NCBI GenBank assembly: GCA_020634455.1
Contig: JACKBQ010000002.1
Coordinates: forward strand, 2,108,001-2,172,000
DNA from: Ardenticatenaceae bacterium
GTDB taxonomy: Bacteria > Chloroflexota > Anaerolineae > Promineifilales > Promineifilaceae
Direction: 5' to 3'
Length of the DNA: 64,000 nt
Shown here in pieces: positions 8,070-16,772 of this stretch. The notes below the pieces were generated by a model. It was given only the letters and a program-made list of their open reading frames with translations. It was not told where the DNA came from and made no database searches. A program made the translations under genes and the position numbers. Positions within the stretch are counted from its first letter, which is position 1. Each line of letters starts with the position of its first letter.

Positions 8070-10589
8070 CTATTTTTTTCTCTTTTTCTTGCCATTAGGC
8101 TCGTCAATGAGGGAAAGTTGCTGCGGAACGGCCGTTTCCACCTCGTCCTCTATCTCTGGCCGACTCACCATCCGCAGTGCGCCCGTAATGCGATTGCGCT
8201 GCCCCACCGTCATCACCGAGCGGGGCTTCACCGCACGGCCACCAATGTAACTTTCCTTCAGCTTCAGCTTTTTGGTAGAGCCAATACCCGTAGTAATCAA
8301 AATTTGCGTATTCTCATCGCCAATAACTGCGGCCACCACCTCAGCGGCATCTTTGGGCAGGTTCATGTTGCGCACACCCTGGCCGTGCCGCCCCTGAGTT
8401 GGATATTCGCTCATGGCCGTGGCTTTGGCCATGCCATTGTCCGTAATACTCCATAGATACCCATCGGACATTACTACAGACATAGCAATGACGCCGTCCG
8501 CCTCGTTGGCCAGTTTGATGCCGTACACCCCACCCGCTGGCAAGCCAGACGGCCGTACATCATCTTCACTAAACCGAATTGCCTGACCGGCCGCCGTCGC
8601 CAGCAGCACTTCCTGCTCACCGTTGGTCAGCTCCGCCCAGCCCAGCGCATCATCGTCCGGCACGTTCATCACCACAAACGGCGATGAGGTGATGCCCGGC
8701 AAATCTTCCACGCGAATGCGCTTGACCACGCCTGCCAAAGTGGTCAGGAAAACGTAGCCAGCAGCATTCACCGGCAGCACCTGTGCCGCAGCCAGATGGT
8801 CGCGGCGGGTCAGCCCGGTCAGATCGGCCCAATGGGTGCCTTTGCCCAGCTCCACAGCCTGCGGCAATTGGTAAACGGGGAGGCTCACGGAACGGCCGTC
8901 CGCAGCAAACAAATACAAAACATCCTGTGTATTGGCTTCCAACAGGGCAAACGGCTGCTCCGCTGGCTTCAATGGAATGCGCACCATCTCCGGCGATGTG
9001 GATCGCGCCAGTGTCCCTTTCTCGCCAATCATCACCCAAACCTGCTCATCCGGCAGCAAATCCGTCGCCGAAAGCACCGTTTTCACGTCGCCGCTATCAA
9101 TAATCTGCGTGCGGCGCACATCCTGGTACTTTTCCTTCACCGCCAGGAGTTCTTCCTTAATCAGTTCCCGCATCAGCGACGGTTTAGAAAGTAACTTTTC
9201 CAGATACTTAATCAAATTCAGTAGCTCTTTGTGCTCTTCCTGAATCTTTTTCCGTTCTAACGCTGCCAGCCGCCGCAATTGCATATCCAAAATCGCCTGC
9301 GCCTGCACGTCAGTCAACTTAAACTGCTTAATCAAATTTGCCTTTGCCGTCTCCACCGTGCGCGAGCGGCGAATCAAATCAATCACCGCGTCCAGATTAT
9401 CCAGGGCGATGAGCAGTCCTTCCAAAATGTGCGCCCGGTTCCGCGCCTTCTCCAAATCATACTCAGACCGCCGCCGCACAATCTCCTGCCGATGATCCAG
9501 ATACACCCGCAACGCCTGCTTCAGCGTTAGCACACGCGGCTCCCCGTTCACCAAGGCCAACAACGAGATGCTAAACGTACTCTGCATTGGCGTCAGCCGG
9601 AACAGATCGGCCAGCACATCTTCTGGCTCCACGTTGCGCGTCGTTTCTAAAATAATGCGCATTCCATTCCGGTCAGACTCATCGCGCAGATCTGTGAGTC
9701 CTTCAATCTTGCCGTCCCGGTGCAAATCGGCAATGCGCCCCAGCAAGTTGGTCTTATTGGCCTGGTACGGCAGTTCCGTAATGACAATGCGAGATTTGTT
9801 GCGGCTCATTTCCTCAACATGCGCCTTGGCCCGCACTGTTACCCGGCCTCGCCCGGTGGCGTAAGCACTGGCAATGGCATCTGTCTCTACCCCGCCCTTT
9901 TCGCGGTAGCGGAACACCAAACCGCCCGTAGGAAAATCTGGCCCCTTGATAAACTGCATCAAATCTTGCAATGAAATATCTGCCAGCTTATCCCACTGAT
10001 CCAGCATAAAGGTGAGCGCGTCCACCACTTCCCCCAAATTGTGTGGCGGAATGCTGGTAGCCATACCCACGGCAATGCCAGAAGCGCCATTGACCAACAA
10101 ATTGGGAATGGTAGCTGGCAATACAGATGGTTCTGTCAGGGAATCGTCGAAGTTGCTGGTAAACTCAACCGTGTTTTTGCCAATGTCCTCCAGCATGTCA
10201 TAACCCATGTTGGAGAGGCGGGCTTCGGTGTAGCGCATGGCGGCGGCGGCATCGCCATCAATTGAGCCAAAGTTGCCCTGCCCTTCTACCAGGGTGTAGC
10301 GCATGGAAAAATCTTGCGCCAGGCGCACCATGGCGTCATATACTGCCTGGTCGCTGTGGGGATGGTATTTACCGAGCACTTCACCCACCACACGAGCAGA
10401 TTTTTTGAAGGAAGAATTCGGCCGTAAGCCCATGTCGTACATGGCGTACAAAATGCGCCGCTGCACGGGCTTGAGGCCATCCCGCGCATCCGGCAGCGCC
10501 CGCGACACAATCACGCTCATCGCGTAGCTCAGGTACGATTCGCGCACCTCGGAATCAATGTTTACTTGTTTTACCAGACCAATTTCCAT
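8070..10589 (-). CDS. gyrA: type IIA DNA topoisomerase subunit A (DNA gyrase A-like)
   Basis: The protein has 839 residues. The N-terminal breakage-reunion domain is complete, with the catalytic tyrosine Y120 in AAAMRYTEARL, the QRDR region HPHSDQAVYD (76-85) and a long coiled region with YLDHRQEIVRRR. The C-terminal 300 residues form a beta-pinwheel. The classical GyrA box QRRGGKG is not seen where expected; a looser QGRHGQG occurs late in the last third. Gyrase introduces negative supercoils with GyrB, but without a clear box a decatenating ParC-like role is possible. No gyrB or parE lies in the window. The residue matching E. coli Ser83 is Gln81. The gene stands alone between repeats. Confidence 0.9.
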   Translation of the reverse strand: MEIGLVKQVNIDSEVRESYLSYAMSVIVSRALPDARDGLKPVQRRILYAMYDMGLRPNSSFKKSARVVGEVLGKYHPHSDQAVYDAMVRLAQDFSMRYTLVEGQGNFGSIDGDAAAAMRYTEARLSNMGYDMLEDIGKNTVEFTSNFDDSLTEPSVLPATIPNLLVNGASGIAVGMATSIPPHNLGEVVDALTFMLDQWDKLADISLQDLMQFIKGPDFPTGGLVFRYREKGGVETDAIASAYATGRGRVTVRAKAHVEEMSRNKSRIVITELPYQANKTNLLGRIADLHRDGKIEGLTDLRDESDRNGMRIILETTRNVEPEDVLADLFRLTPMQSTFSISLLALVNGEPRVLTLKQALRVYLDHRQEIVRRRSEYDLEKARNRAHILEGLLIALDNLDAVIDLIRRSRTVETAKANLIKQFKLTDVQAQAILDMQLRRLAALERKKIQEEHKELLNLIKYLEKLLSKPSLMRELIKEELLAVKEKYQDVRRTQIIDSGDVKTVLSATDLLPDEQVWVMIGEKGTLARSTSPEMVRIPLKPAEQPFALLEANTQDVLYLFAADGRSVSLPVYQLPQAVELGKGTHWADLTGLTRRDHLAAAQVLPVNAAGYVFLTTLAGVVKRIRVEDLPGITSSPFVVMNVPDDDALGWAELTNGEQEVLLATAAGQAIRFSEDDVRPSGLPAGGVYGIKLANEADGVIAMSVVMSDGYLWSITDNGMAKATAMSEYPTQGRHGQGVRNMNLPKDAAEVVAAVIGDENTQILITTGIGSTKKLKLKESYIGGRAVKPRSVMTVGQRNRITGALRMVSRPEIEDEVETAVPQQLSLIDEPNGKKKRKK

Positions 10590-10612
10590 GTTGTATCCGC
10601 TTCGTCGTCGAA

Positions 10613-10674
10613 AGACCTGTCAGGTTTTTTAGTAGTCTTGCTAAGAGAAGGTAGTTCCAAAACCCGGCAGGTCT
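10613..10674. repeat. inverted repeat upstream of gyrA
   Basis: Arms AGACCTGTCAGGTTTTT (10613-10629) and AAAACCCGGCAGGTCT (10659-10674) are nearly complementary. It lies 24 bases upstream of the gyrA start and so in its leader or promoter. It is related to 5369-5416. Confidence 0.65.
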
Positions 10675-10739
10675 AATTTTTGAAATATTTGTTCTAATTT
10701 TGCTGGCTAAATATAGGCAATTTGCCGCTACCTGTCAAA

Positions 10740-10771
10740 CAAAAAGGGCGCTTGTGGCCGCGCCCCTTTTG
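10740..10771 (-). terminator. intrinsic terminator of the Rieske ferredoxin gene
   Basis: AAAAGGGCGC and GCGCCCCTTTT form a GC-rich stem with one bulged base, followed on the minus strand by TTTTTGTTT. It lies 26 bases past the stop of the ferredoxin gene. Confidence 0.75.
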
Positions 10772-10796
10772 CCAAAGTTATTTTCCTGCGTTCAGA

Positions 10797-11114
10797 CTAT
10801 TCGTCAAGGTTTTCGATGTAGATGTTGCCATTTTCCACTTTGAGTTTGTACGTGGGAATCGGTGCCGTGGCGGGCAAGGCCAACACAACACCTGTCCGCA
10901 CATCGAAGCAAGCCCCATGCCGGGGGCAGGCGATACTGTGACCTTGCAAAGGCCCATCTGCCAATGGCCCATCATCGTGGGAACACAAATCAGCAATGCA
11001 GTAAAACTCGCCATCTACATTCAGGATCATGACGGTTTCGTAATCAAAATCGTGGAATTTTCTTTCGCCTGGGGGAATTTCTTCTACCCGGGCAACTTTT
11101 ATAAACTCAGTCAA
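10797..11114 (-). CDS. Rieske [2Fe-2S] ferredoxin (non-haem dioxygenase/NirD type)
   Basis: The protein has 105 residues, the size of BphF/NirD-type soluble Rieske proteins. The cluster ligands are C44 and H46 in LCSHDDGPL and C63 and H66 in CPRHGACFD, matching C-x-H...C-x-x-H. There is no signal peptide and no membrane anchor, so it is a cytoplasmic electron carrier. The SDR gene lies directly upstream on the same strand, 15 bases away, which suggests co-transcription, but no oxygenase or reductase partner is next to it. In other bacteria such ferredoxins serve ring dioxygenases or nitrite reductase; the partner here is unknown. Confidence 0.92.
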   Translation of the reverse strand: MTEFIKVARVEEIPPGERKFHDFDYETVMILNVDGEFYCIADLCSHDDGPLADGPLQGHSIACPRHGACFDVRTGVVLALPATAPIPTYKLKVENGNIYIENLDE

Positions 11115-11129
11115 CGATGACTCCTTGTG

Positions 11130-11978
11130 CTATTTTTTGAGGCCTAGTCGCCTGGCCATCACGTTGTCTAGCATTCTAGCGGGTAGGTAGCGGGGCAGCA
11201 ACCAGCCAGAAAAACGATTGCGGGCAATGGCATAGCGTACTTTGGGCTTTTCTTGGGTGAGCGCTTTGTAAATGATCTCGCTTACTTTTTCTACGGGAAT
11301 GCCGGTTTGACCCTGGCCAACGAAGACTTTCTTCATTCCTTCGATTATGTCCTGGTAGGGGGTTTGTTGGTAGGGCGCTGTATCCAATTCTTGGGCTTTG
11401 TCCCAAATGGGCGTTTTTACGGAGCCGGGGCCAATGACGATGACGTCAATGCCAAAAATGAGCAGTTCGCGCCGCAGCGCATCGGAAATCGCTTCCAGGG
11501 CGTGCTTGGAGGCGGCGTACGGCCCCATAAACGGGTACACCACCTTGCCGCTGACGGAGCTGATGTTGATGATGCGCCCCGGCGGGTGTGGTGCGTTGGG
11601 CACCGCGCCCAGCAGCGGCAGAAACTTTTGGGTCACGTTAAGCTGCCCCAGCAGATTCACTTCCATTTGCCAGCGGATTTCGTCCAAAGGCAAGTGCATA
11701 AGCGGCCCGGCAACGGCGATGCCAGCGTTGTTGACCAGCCCGGCGAGGCCGTTGTTGCCAATTTTGGTGGAGACTTGGGTAACGGCCGTTTCCACTCTAC
11801 CCTCATCCGTCACATCAAACAGCAACGGGGTGAACTGCTCGCCTAACTCCGCTCGCACCCGATCGGCATCCGCCTGCTTGCGCACGCTGCCAAACACATG
11901 GTAGCCCCGCGCAATGAGATAGCGAGCGGCATCATAACCAATCCCTGTTGAAGCGCCGGTAATGACGACGTATTTCAT
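11130..11978 (-). CDS. short-chain dehydrogenase/reductase (classical SDR)
   Basis: The protein has 282 residues from the ATG at 11978, with GAAGG just upstream; nine further codons are open but lie in a palindromic repeat. The NAD(P)-binding motif TGASTGIG (7-14), NNAG, the catalytic serine in ISSVSG and Tyr154/Lys158 in YAASK are all present. The C-terminal tail (RYLPARMLDNVMARRLGLKK) is hydrophobic/basic and may touch membrane or form the substrate lid. It resembles SDRs acting on steroid or long-chain substrates, but the substrate is unknown. It is followed 15 bases later by the Rieske ferredoxin gene. Confidence 0.9.
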   Translation of the reverse strand: MKYVVITGASTGIGYDAARYLIARGYHVFGSVRKQADADRVRAELGEQFTPLLFDVTDEGRVETAVTQVSTKIGNNGLAGLVNNAGIAVAGPLMHLPLDEIRWQMEVNLLGQLNVTQKFLPLLGAVPNAPHPPGRIINISSVSGKVVYPFMGPYAASKHALEAISDALRRELLIFGIDVIVIGPGSVKTPIWDKAQELDTAPYQQTPYQDIIEGMKKVFVGQGQTGIPVEKVSEIIYKALTQEKPKVRYAIARNRFSGWLLPRYLPARMLDNVMARRLGLKK

Positions 11979-11990
11979 AATTGTGCCTTC

Positions 11991-12019
11991 GTAGAGACGT
12001 TGCAATGCAACGTCTTTAC
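11991..12019. repeat. near-perfect palindrome GTAGAGACGTTGCA/TGCAACGTCTTTAC
   Basis: 14-bp arms (11991-12004 and 12006-12019) with a single-base centre and one mismatch. It contains the stop codon of the upstream TIGR01906 gene (12016-12018) and lies 13 bases before the SDR start. It would form a strong hairpin in the shared transcript. Confidence 0.85.
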
Positions 12020-12699
12020 AACCTTTTGGTTAGCCAATAACCAATCCCCGTCACCACAATGCCCAACAACAACGCGCCGCCGCTCATGATGACGCCAATG
12101 TCAAACCAGAACTGCTCCGGGAAGAGGCGAATGAGCGAATCGGTGTAGCGGAAGGTCCAGGTGCCAGGGGGGAACAGCAGCTCGTGGAACTGCACAAAAA
12201 AGATGCTCCAGCCCACGCCGATGAACAGGGCAATCGCCGCCAAAATGATGACGGTGGCCCAACCGCCCTGGTAAATGGCGCGAAAGCCCACCGGACGCAG
12301 CGCCGGTTGGCTGAGCAAGTAGCCCAGACCAAGGAAGATGAGAACGGCCGTAATCCACCAAATCGTGCGTATGGCATCCGTCAAATTCTTCACGTCCACC
12401 ATGTGGCTGATCTCGGCTTCGTTGTACAGCGGCTGGTCGGAATTGGGCAGGCGCAAATCCTCCAGCAGGTAAATCACCTCGGCCGAGGGTTCCGGACGCT
12501 GCAAATAATCCAGCGTGGCGTGAGCATATTCCAGCCGCTCCTCCGGCGTAAAACCGTACTGATCCGGCGCAATGCGCTGATACTCAAAGGCCGGGTAATC
12601 CCAGGCAATCACCGCGCGAATCATGCCTAGCCCCAGAAAAAAAGGCATGGCGATGATGATGACCCATTTGATGATGTTCAAGACTGTTTTGTTTTCCAA
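12016..12699 (-). CDS. TIGR01906/DUF1461 family integral membrane protein
   Basis: The protein has 227 residues. Four transmembrane helices are seen, one at about 9-30 and three between about 112 and 225. A soluble extracytoplasmic loop with FTPEERLEYAHATLDYLQ lies between helices 1 and 2. The family-typical stretch is FHELLFPPGTWTFRYTDSLI and LFPEQFWFD before the last helix. The function of this family (lctB-like) is not established. It precedes the SDR gene by 37 bases on the same strand and its stop codon falls within a palindrome. Confidence 0.85.
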   Translation of the reverse strand: MENKTVLNIIKWVIIIAMPFFLGLGMIRAVIAWDYPAFEYQRIAPDQYGFTPEERLEYAHATLDYLQRPEPSAEVIYLLEDLRLPNSDQPLYNEAEISHMVDVKNLTDAIRTIWWITAVLIFLGLGYLLSQPALRPVGFRAIYQGGWATVIILAAIALFIGVGWSIFFVQFHELLFPPGTWTFRYTDSLIRLFPEQFWFDIGVIMSGGALLLGIVVTGIGYWLTKRL

Positions 12700-12724
12700 C
12701 TTCCTTCTTCCTTTTTTCGGTTAT

Positions 12725-12788
12725 CGGTAATCGGTGATCCGTAATCGGTAAGAGCGAGCATTCACCGATTACGGAATACCGATTACCG
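12725..12788. repeat. GGTAATCGGTGATCCGTAATCGG-type inverted repeat
   Basis: 25-bp arms at 12725-12749 and 12764-12788 differ from perfect complementarity at two positions. It fills the gap between the TIGR01906 gene and the spermidine-synthase-like gene. A single relative (GGTGAGCGGTAATCGGTATTCGG) is inside the glycosyltransferase gene at about 15970-15993. Confidence 0.85.
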
Positions 12789-12796
12789 CTTACGGT

Positions 12797-14350
12797 CTAC
12801 TGCACGCCAGGCAAGCCGCCCACACCTTCTTGCAGCAAATAGCGCAACACCAAGCTGTCGATGATGGTTTCCACCGGGGCGCGTTCGTCGGTGAAGATGA
12901 TGTCGCTGGCGGTGGCGGGGACCTGGTTGGAGACGGCCGTTTCCACCGCCGCCCGTAACAACGGATCAACCGATTCACCCAATTGCGCCAAATTTTGCTG
13001 CATGTTTTGTGACGTGGTCGGCTGCATTGTGGCCACCAAAATGGTGTTCAGCGACCCAGGCACGTCAATGGCGTGGACTGTAGGGTAGACGGTTTGCAGC
13101 GTGGCCGTCATCGCCTCGATCAGGCTGCGATCTTCGGGGGCGCGGCCCACGTTCATCGCCACCACGCCGGTTTCGGTCAGGTGGTTACGCACTTCTTCAA
13201 AAAATTCTTGCGTGGTGAGGTGCCAGGGGATGTACGGCACCTTGTAGGCGTCGATGGTGATGACGTCGTAACGGTGGGTGAGCTGGTTGAGTTCGTAACG
13301 GCCGTCGCCCACAATCAAGTTAATGTTCGGGTCGGTCAGCGCAAAATAATCAATGCCCGCCTGCACAATTGCGCCGTCCAGCTCAATGCCGTCAATGGGA
13401 ATCGGGCCAAAAACGCGGGTGTACTGCTTGGGAATCGTGCCCGCTGCCAGCCCAATCACCGCCAACCGATTAATTTGAACCGGTGGCGCATTAAAGTACG
13501 GCGCGGCCAGCATGATGCTCCACACCGACACACGCGGCACGGCCCCGCCATCGCAGTAAAAGGAGTGGTACGCCTGCCCTTCGTTCAGCAGCAGGTAATT
13601 GCAGTCGCCCTGCCGCACCACCTGGATGTAGTTGTAAGCCGATTCAGTCTCGAAGATTTGGCCATCATATGCCTTGATGCCACCGGAAGTCCAGGCAAAA
13701 GCCACGGGCAGCAGCACGATGGGCAGCAGCAGGGCCGCAATCCGGCTACGGGAACCGGTTAGCCACAGACCACCTAATCCAACCAACAGCAAAATTCCGC
13801 CAAACAGCAGCGCCGTCAGCCGGGAGCCAGCCAGGGGGATGACCAGCAGCACGGGCAGGTAAGTTCCCAGCAGGCTGCCCCAGGTGGAGATGGCGTAAAT
13901 ACGGCCGCTTATCCGCCCCGCCTCGTCCACATTTTGCACCGCCAGCCGGATGGCAAAGGGGGAAATGCAGCCCAGCAGGGTAATCGGCACGGCCAGGGCG
14001 ATGACGACGCCCACCAGAGAGCTGGCGATGGCCCCCACATTCACGGCGGCCATGGCCGAAGCGGCCGTTTTCAACAGCACACTGGTCAACAGGAGGAAAA
14101 AGACGCCGCTAAACCCGGCCCAGGCGACGAGGGCATAGAAGGTTTGGGGATACGGCCGTTTATCAGCCAGCCGTCCGCCCACAAAATACCCGACCGTCAA
14201 AAAGAGCAGCACCAGGCCAATGACGTTGGCCCAAACAATGTTGGAGGTGCCGTAAACGGTTTGCAGCATTCGGCTGGTGGTAAATTCGATGGCCAGGGTG
14301 CTCATCCCCGCCACAAAAACCGTCATGAACAGATAATTTCGATTCTTCAC
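12797..14350 (-). CDS. membrane protein fused to spermidine-synthase-like domain
   Basis: The protein has 517 residues. The first about 225 residues hold six to eight transmembrane helices. The C-terminal half is a spermidine-synthase-like Rossmann fold with VIGLAAGTIPKQY (nucleotide-binding loop near 300), the acidic GIELDGAIVQAG, VGDGRYEL and VITIDAYKVPYIPWHLTTQEFF. This fused MFS-like/spermidine synthase arrangement is common in several phyla; whether it makes polyamines is uncertain. The usual YHE-type substrate motif near the start of the domain is replaced by NYIQVV. An arginine-decarboxylase-like gene exists at 29943 but is not adjacent. Confidence 0.85.
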   Translation of the reverse strand: MKNRNYLFMTVFVAGMSTLAIEFTTSRMLQTVYGTSNIVWANVIGLVLLFLTVGYFVGGRLADKRPYPQTFYALVAWAGFSGVFFLLLTSVLLKTAASAMAAVNVGAIASSLVGVVIALAVPITLLGCISPFAIRLAVQNVDEAGRISGRIYAISTWGSLLGTYLPVLLVIPLAGSRLTALLFGGILLLVGLGGLWLTGSRSRIAALLLPIVLLPVAFAWTSGGIKAYDGQIFETESAYNYIQVVRQGDCNYLLLNEGQAYHSFYCDGGAVPRVSVWSIMLAAPYFNAPPVQINRLAVIGLAAGTIPKQYTRVFGPIPIDGIELDGAIVQAGIDYFALTDPNINLIVGDGRYELNQLTHRYDVITIDAYKVPYIPWHLTTQEFFEEVRNHLTETGVVAMNVGRAPEDRSLIEAMTATLQTVYPTVHAIDVPGSLNTILVATMQPTTSQNMQQNLAQLGESVDPLLRAAVETAVSNQVPATASDIIFTDERAPVETIIDSLVLRYLLQEGVGGLPGVQ

Positions 14351-14363
14351 GCAAATAGTGTGG

Positions 14364-14392
14364 GTAGGAGCAGGTCTGAGACCTGCCCTTAC
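14364..14392. repeat. GTAGGAGCAGGTCTGAGACCTGCCCTTAC palindrome
   Basis: Twelve to fourteen-base arms meet almost without a loop, giving a tight hairpin immediately upstream of the spermidine-synthase-like start (14350). It is of the same general form as the GTAGGGGCGAGGC elements elsewhere. Confidence 0.75.
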
Positions 14393-14495
14393 GACGTTGT
14401 CCTTTTTTTGAGTTGGTTTGGATTATAGCGGCATGACGGGATTGGCGCAGGTGGTTTACGGCCGTTACCCACGTAAAACTAACCCACCCACCCTT

Positions 14496-14606
14496 GTCAT
14501 GCTGAGGTCCTCCGAAGCATCCCAATCAAGCAAGGGTAGAAACCACACTTCAACAAGAGTTTGCCCATGTGAGCTGGGCAGGATTCTTCGTTTCACTCAG
14601 AATGAC
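14496..14606. repeat. GTCATGCTGAGG...CTCAGAATGAC inverted repeat
   Basis: Left arm GTCATGCTGAGGTCCTCCGA (from 14496) and right arm ending CACTCAGAATGAC (14606) enclose a 57-base centre. The same family recurs at 21966-22043 between two convergent genes. Confidence 0.75.
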
Positions 14607-14622
14607 GGGTGGAGCTTGTTGG

Positions 14623-16659
14623 TTATTCCGAGGGAATAGTGAAGAGGGATTGCAGTTCAACGGCCGTTTTCCGCGCCACGTTCTCAAAAATGATCGTCAG
14701 CGGCTGGTCGTAGACAATGAAACTCTCATCGGCACGACCCCCATTCAGGCCCGGTTGCGCCTCTAAATACGATTGAACCAGCGGTGGCGGCGTCAAATTG
14801 GGCCAGCCAAACGTGTCGGGACGCAGCTGCCAGCCAAAAATCATCGGGGAGCGGCCAACGACGTAAACCGGCTCATACCCCAGCGCGCCAGAAAAAAGCA
14901 GTTCGTGGTACTGGCTGGAGATCGGATACGGCTCTGGCAGGCGGGGCACGGTGCCGTAGACGCGATTGGTCAAAATGGTCACGTAATCAGCTTCGGCCAG
15001 CAGCGCCAGATTGGCGACCAGCTTGTCGGCATCGTCCCGGCTATCTGCGCCAGTGAGCCAGGTGAGTTCCGCGTTGGGATATTCGGAGCGGCGGCGGATT
15101 TCGCCATCCACAGGCATTGTGCTGGGCAAGGAATCGTCCCACTGCTCGCTAAGGATGAGCGCGCCCGGTTCCACGTTGCGAAAGATCCACTCAGAGGCAG
15201 CCACCCAGGGATGCGGCTGCGCGTAAATGTTGCTAAAGCTGATGGCGTAGAGGGTGGTGAATGCGAGTACGGCCGTTCCCACGCCCCACTTCAACCATTT
15301 TGATCGCCAGCTACACAGCCACGCCGCCGCCCACAGCATTAAAAATGGCGTCAACGGCTGCCAATAGCGCATGAACTTCACAAAAAAGCCGCCAGAGGTG
15401 ATGACAAGCGGCACCGTCCACGCCAATAAAAGGAGATTGGAAATTGGAGATTGGAGATTTGATGCTTTCAATCTCCAATCACGCGGATTTAGCCTGCCAA
15501 TCTCTAACCTCCTAATTGTCTGCCAAATCGCCCAGCCAAACCCGCCAAACGCCAGCAGACCTAGCAACCAGCCCATGCCCCAGCGCAATTGCATCTCGAT
15601 GAAGTAAAGGTAGGGCAGCGTGTCGCTGTACTGCCTCGTGAACGGGATGTTGCCGCGGCCCTGAACCATGCTGTTTTGCGTAGCGATGTTTTCTACATAA
15701 CACGATCCCCAATCCAGGGCAGGCACTGAAATGGGCCCGATTTGCATCGCGGGAGTAATCACCTCGCAGCCAAAATCGAGCACGGCAAAGGGATTGGTGA
15801 TGAAAAAGGTGAGGGCGGCGGTGAAAACGGCCGTTCCCAGCCAAAAATCCCAGCGTTTACCGATCCACCATGCTGCCAACATCAGCGGCAGCACTAGCAA
15901 AATCGCCGAAAACTTGGAGCCAACGGCCAGGCCGATGCAGACAGAAGCCAGTAACCAGTAACCAGTTATCGGTGAGCGGTAATCGGTATTCGGTTTTTCT
16001 CTTTTTTCTCTGTGTTCTCTGTGGCCAACCGCTTTTATTAAAAATAGCAGGGCGGCGACGGTGAAAAAGGTTTGGTACGGGTCGGAGATGAAGAAGTGGG
16101 CTAACTGGATGTGCATGACGTTGACGGCCAGAAAGGCCGCCGCCAGCAGACCCACCTGTGGCGAAAAAAGCTGCCGCCCCAGCAGAAAAACCAGCCAGAC
16201 GGTGCCCAGATCGAATAAGGCGGTGAGTGCGCGGGAAACGGCCGTTAAATGCCGAAACTCCACCAAACCAGCCTGGTTCAAAATATCGCGAGTAAAGAGC
16301 CAATCATCGGGGAAAAGCGGGGCCAGGCTGGGACCAATCCGCTCCATAAACCGCGTGGCCAGCACGCCCAGGTAAAGCGGCACGTGGCCGTAGGCAAAAT
16401 CGCGCGGCTGGTCTTGCGGCACCTCAATGCCATCGCTGGCGGCAGCAGGCGGCCACTGAAATGGATTAAAGCTGGATTCGGTAGGGGAAAAAGCGGTTTG
16501 CCAATCGGTGGGCCACTCGATGGTGGTGGCCACCCAGGTGATGTACCGCTCGTCGGGGTGGTAATGGTGGTAATCGTCCCAATCAATGCCAGTGAAGCGA
16601 AAAACGGCCGTAACCAGCAAAATGAGACCCAAGCAAAGACGTTCCTGCCACTTTTTCAT
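14623..16659 (-). CDS. GT39/ArnT-like membrane glycosyltransferase with repeat-derived insertions
   Basis: The protein has 678 residues from the ATG at 16659 (16683 is an alternative). About a dozen transmembrane helices are seen. The first extracytoplasmic loop has the acidic motif DWDDYHHYHPDERY typical of the GT-C fold, where an Asp binds the polyprenyl-phosphate sugar. Two segments are translated dispersed repeats: about residues 209-234 (GHREHREKREK...DYRSPITGYW) and about 376-411 (RRLEIGRLNPRDWRLKASNL). Both fall in loops between helices. GT-C enzymes move a sugar from a lipid carrier to protein or glycan outside the membrane; the acceptor is unknown. No ribosome site is clear. Confidence 0.8.
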   Translation of the reverse strand: MKKWQERLCLGLILLVTAVFRFTGIDWDDYHHYHPDERYITWVATTIEWPTDWQTAFSPTESSFNPFQWPPAAASDGIEVPQDQPRDFAYGHVPLYLGVLATRFMERIGPSLAPLFPDDWLFTRDILNQAGLVEFRHLTAVSRALTALFDLGTVWLVFLLGRQLFSPQVGLLAAAFLAVNVMHIQLAHFFISDPYQTFFTVAALLFLIKAVGHREHREKREKPNTDYRSPITGYWLLASVCIGLAVGSKFSAILLVLPLMLAAWWIGKRWDFWLGTAVFTAALTFFITNPFAVLDFGCEVITPAMQIGPISVPALDWGSCYVENIATQNSMVQGRGNIPFTRQYSDTLPYLYFIEMQLRWGMGWLLGLLAFGGFGWAIWQTIRRLEIGRLNPRDWRLKASNLQSPISNLLLLAWTVPLVITSGGFFVKFMRYWQPLTPFLMLWAAAWLCSWRSKWLKWGVGTAVLAFTTLYAISFSNIYAQPHPWVAASEWIFRNVEPGALILSEQWDDSLPSTMPVDGEIRRRSEYPNAELTWLTGADSRDDADKLVANLALLAEADYVTILTNRVYGTVPRLPEPYPISSQYHELLFSGALGYEPVYVVGRSPMIFGWQLRPDTFGWPNLTPPPLVQSYLEAQPGLNGGRADESFIVYDQPLTIIFENVARKTAVELQSLFTIPSE
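15431..15512. repeat. GGAGATTGGAGATTGG-type inverted repeat inside a coding region
   Basis: GGAGATTGGAAATTGGAGAT (from 15432) and later CAATCTCCAATC and GCCAATCTCTAACCTCC are imperfectly complementary. It is read in frame by the glycosyltransferase gene. A relative lies inside aroB at 43272-43340. Confidence 0.75.
15958..16026. repeat. two repeat words inserted in the glycosyltransferase gene
   Basis: AACCAGTTATCGGTGAGCGG (from about 15959) belongs to the TAATCGGT family seen at 12725-12788. TTTCTCTGTGTTCTCTGTGG (near 16005-16024) belongs to the CTCTGTG family seen at 2683-2748. They are adjacent and both read in frame. Confidence 0.75.
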
Positions 16660-16715
16660 GGGCAAATTGTATCTTGGCGGCAAAGGCAGGGCGAATCTAT
16701 TTGGCGCGCCACAAT

Positions 16716-16746
16716 AAAAAAGGGCTGGCGCTAAGCCAACCCTTTT
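16716..16746 (-). terminator. intrinsic terminator after rplY
   Basis: AAAAGGGCTGGC (16718-16729) pairs with GCCAACCCTTTT (16735-16746) with one mismatch and a 5-base loop. On the minus strand the stem runs into a T-rich tail. It lies 27 bases beyond the L25 stop. Confidence 0.8.
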
Positions 16747-16772
16747 GTTTCAAAATAACGCATCTGGACGAA

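Noticed and set aside
11253..11846. A 197-codon plus-strand frame opposite the SDR gene
   Set aside because: The opposite strand has all SDR motifs; this frame shows none and has a skewed composition.
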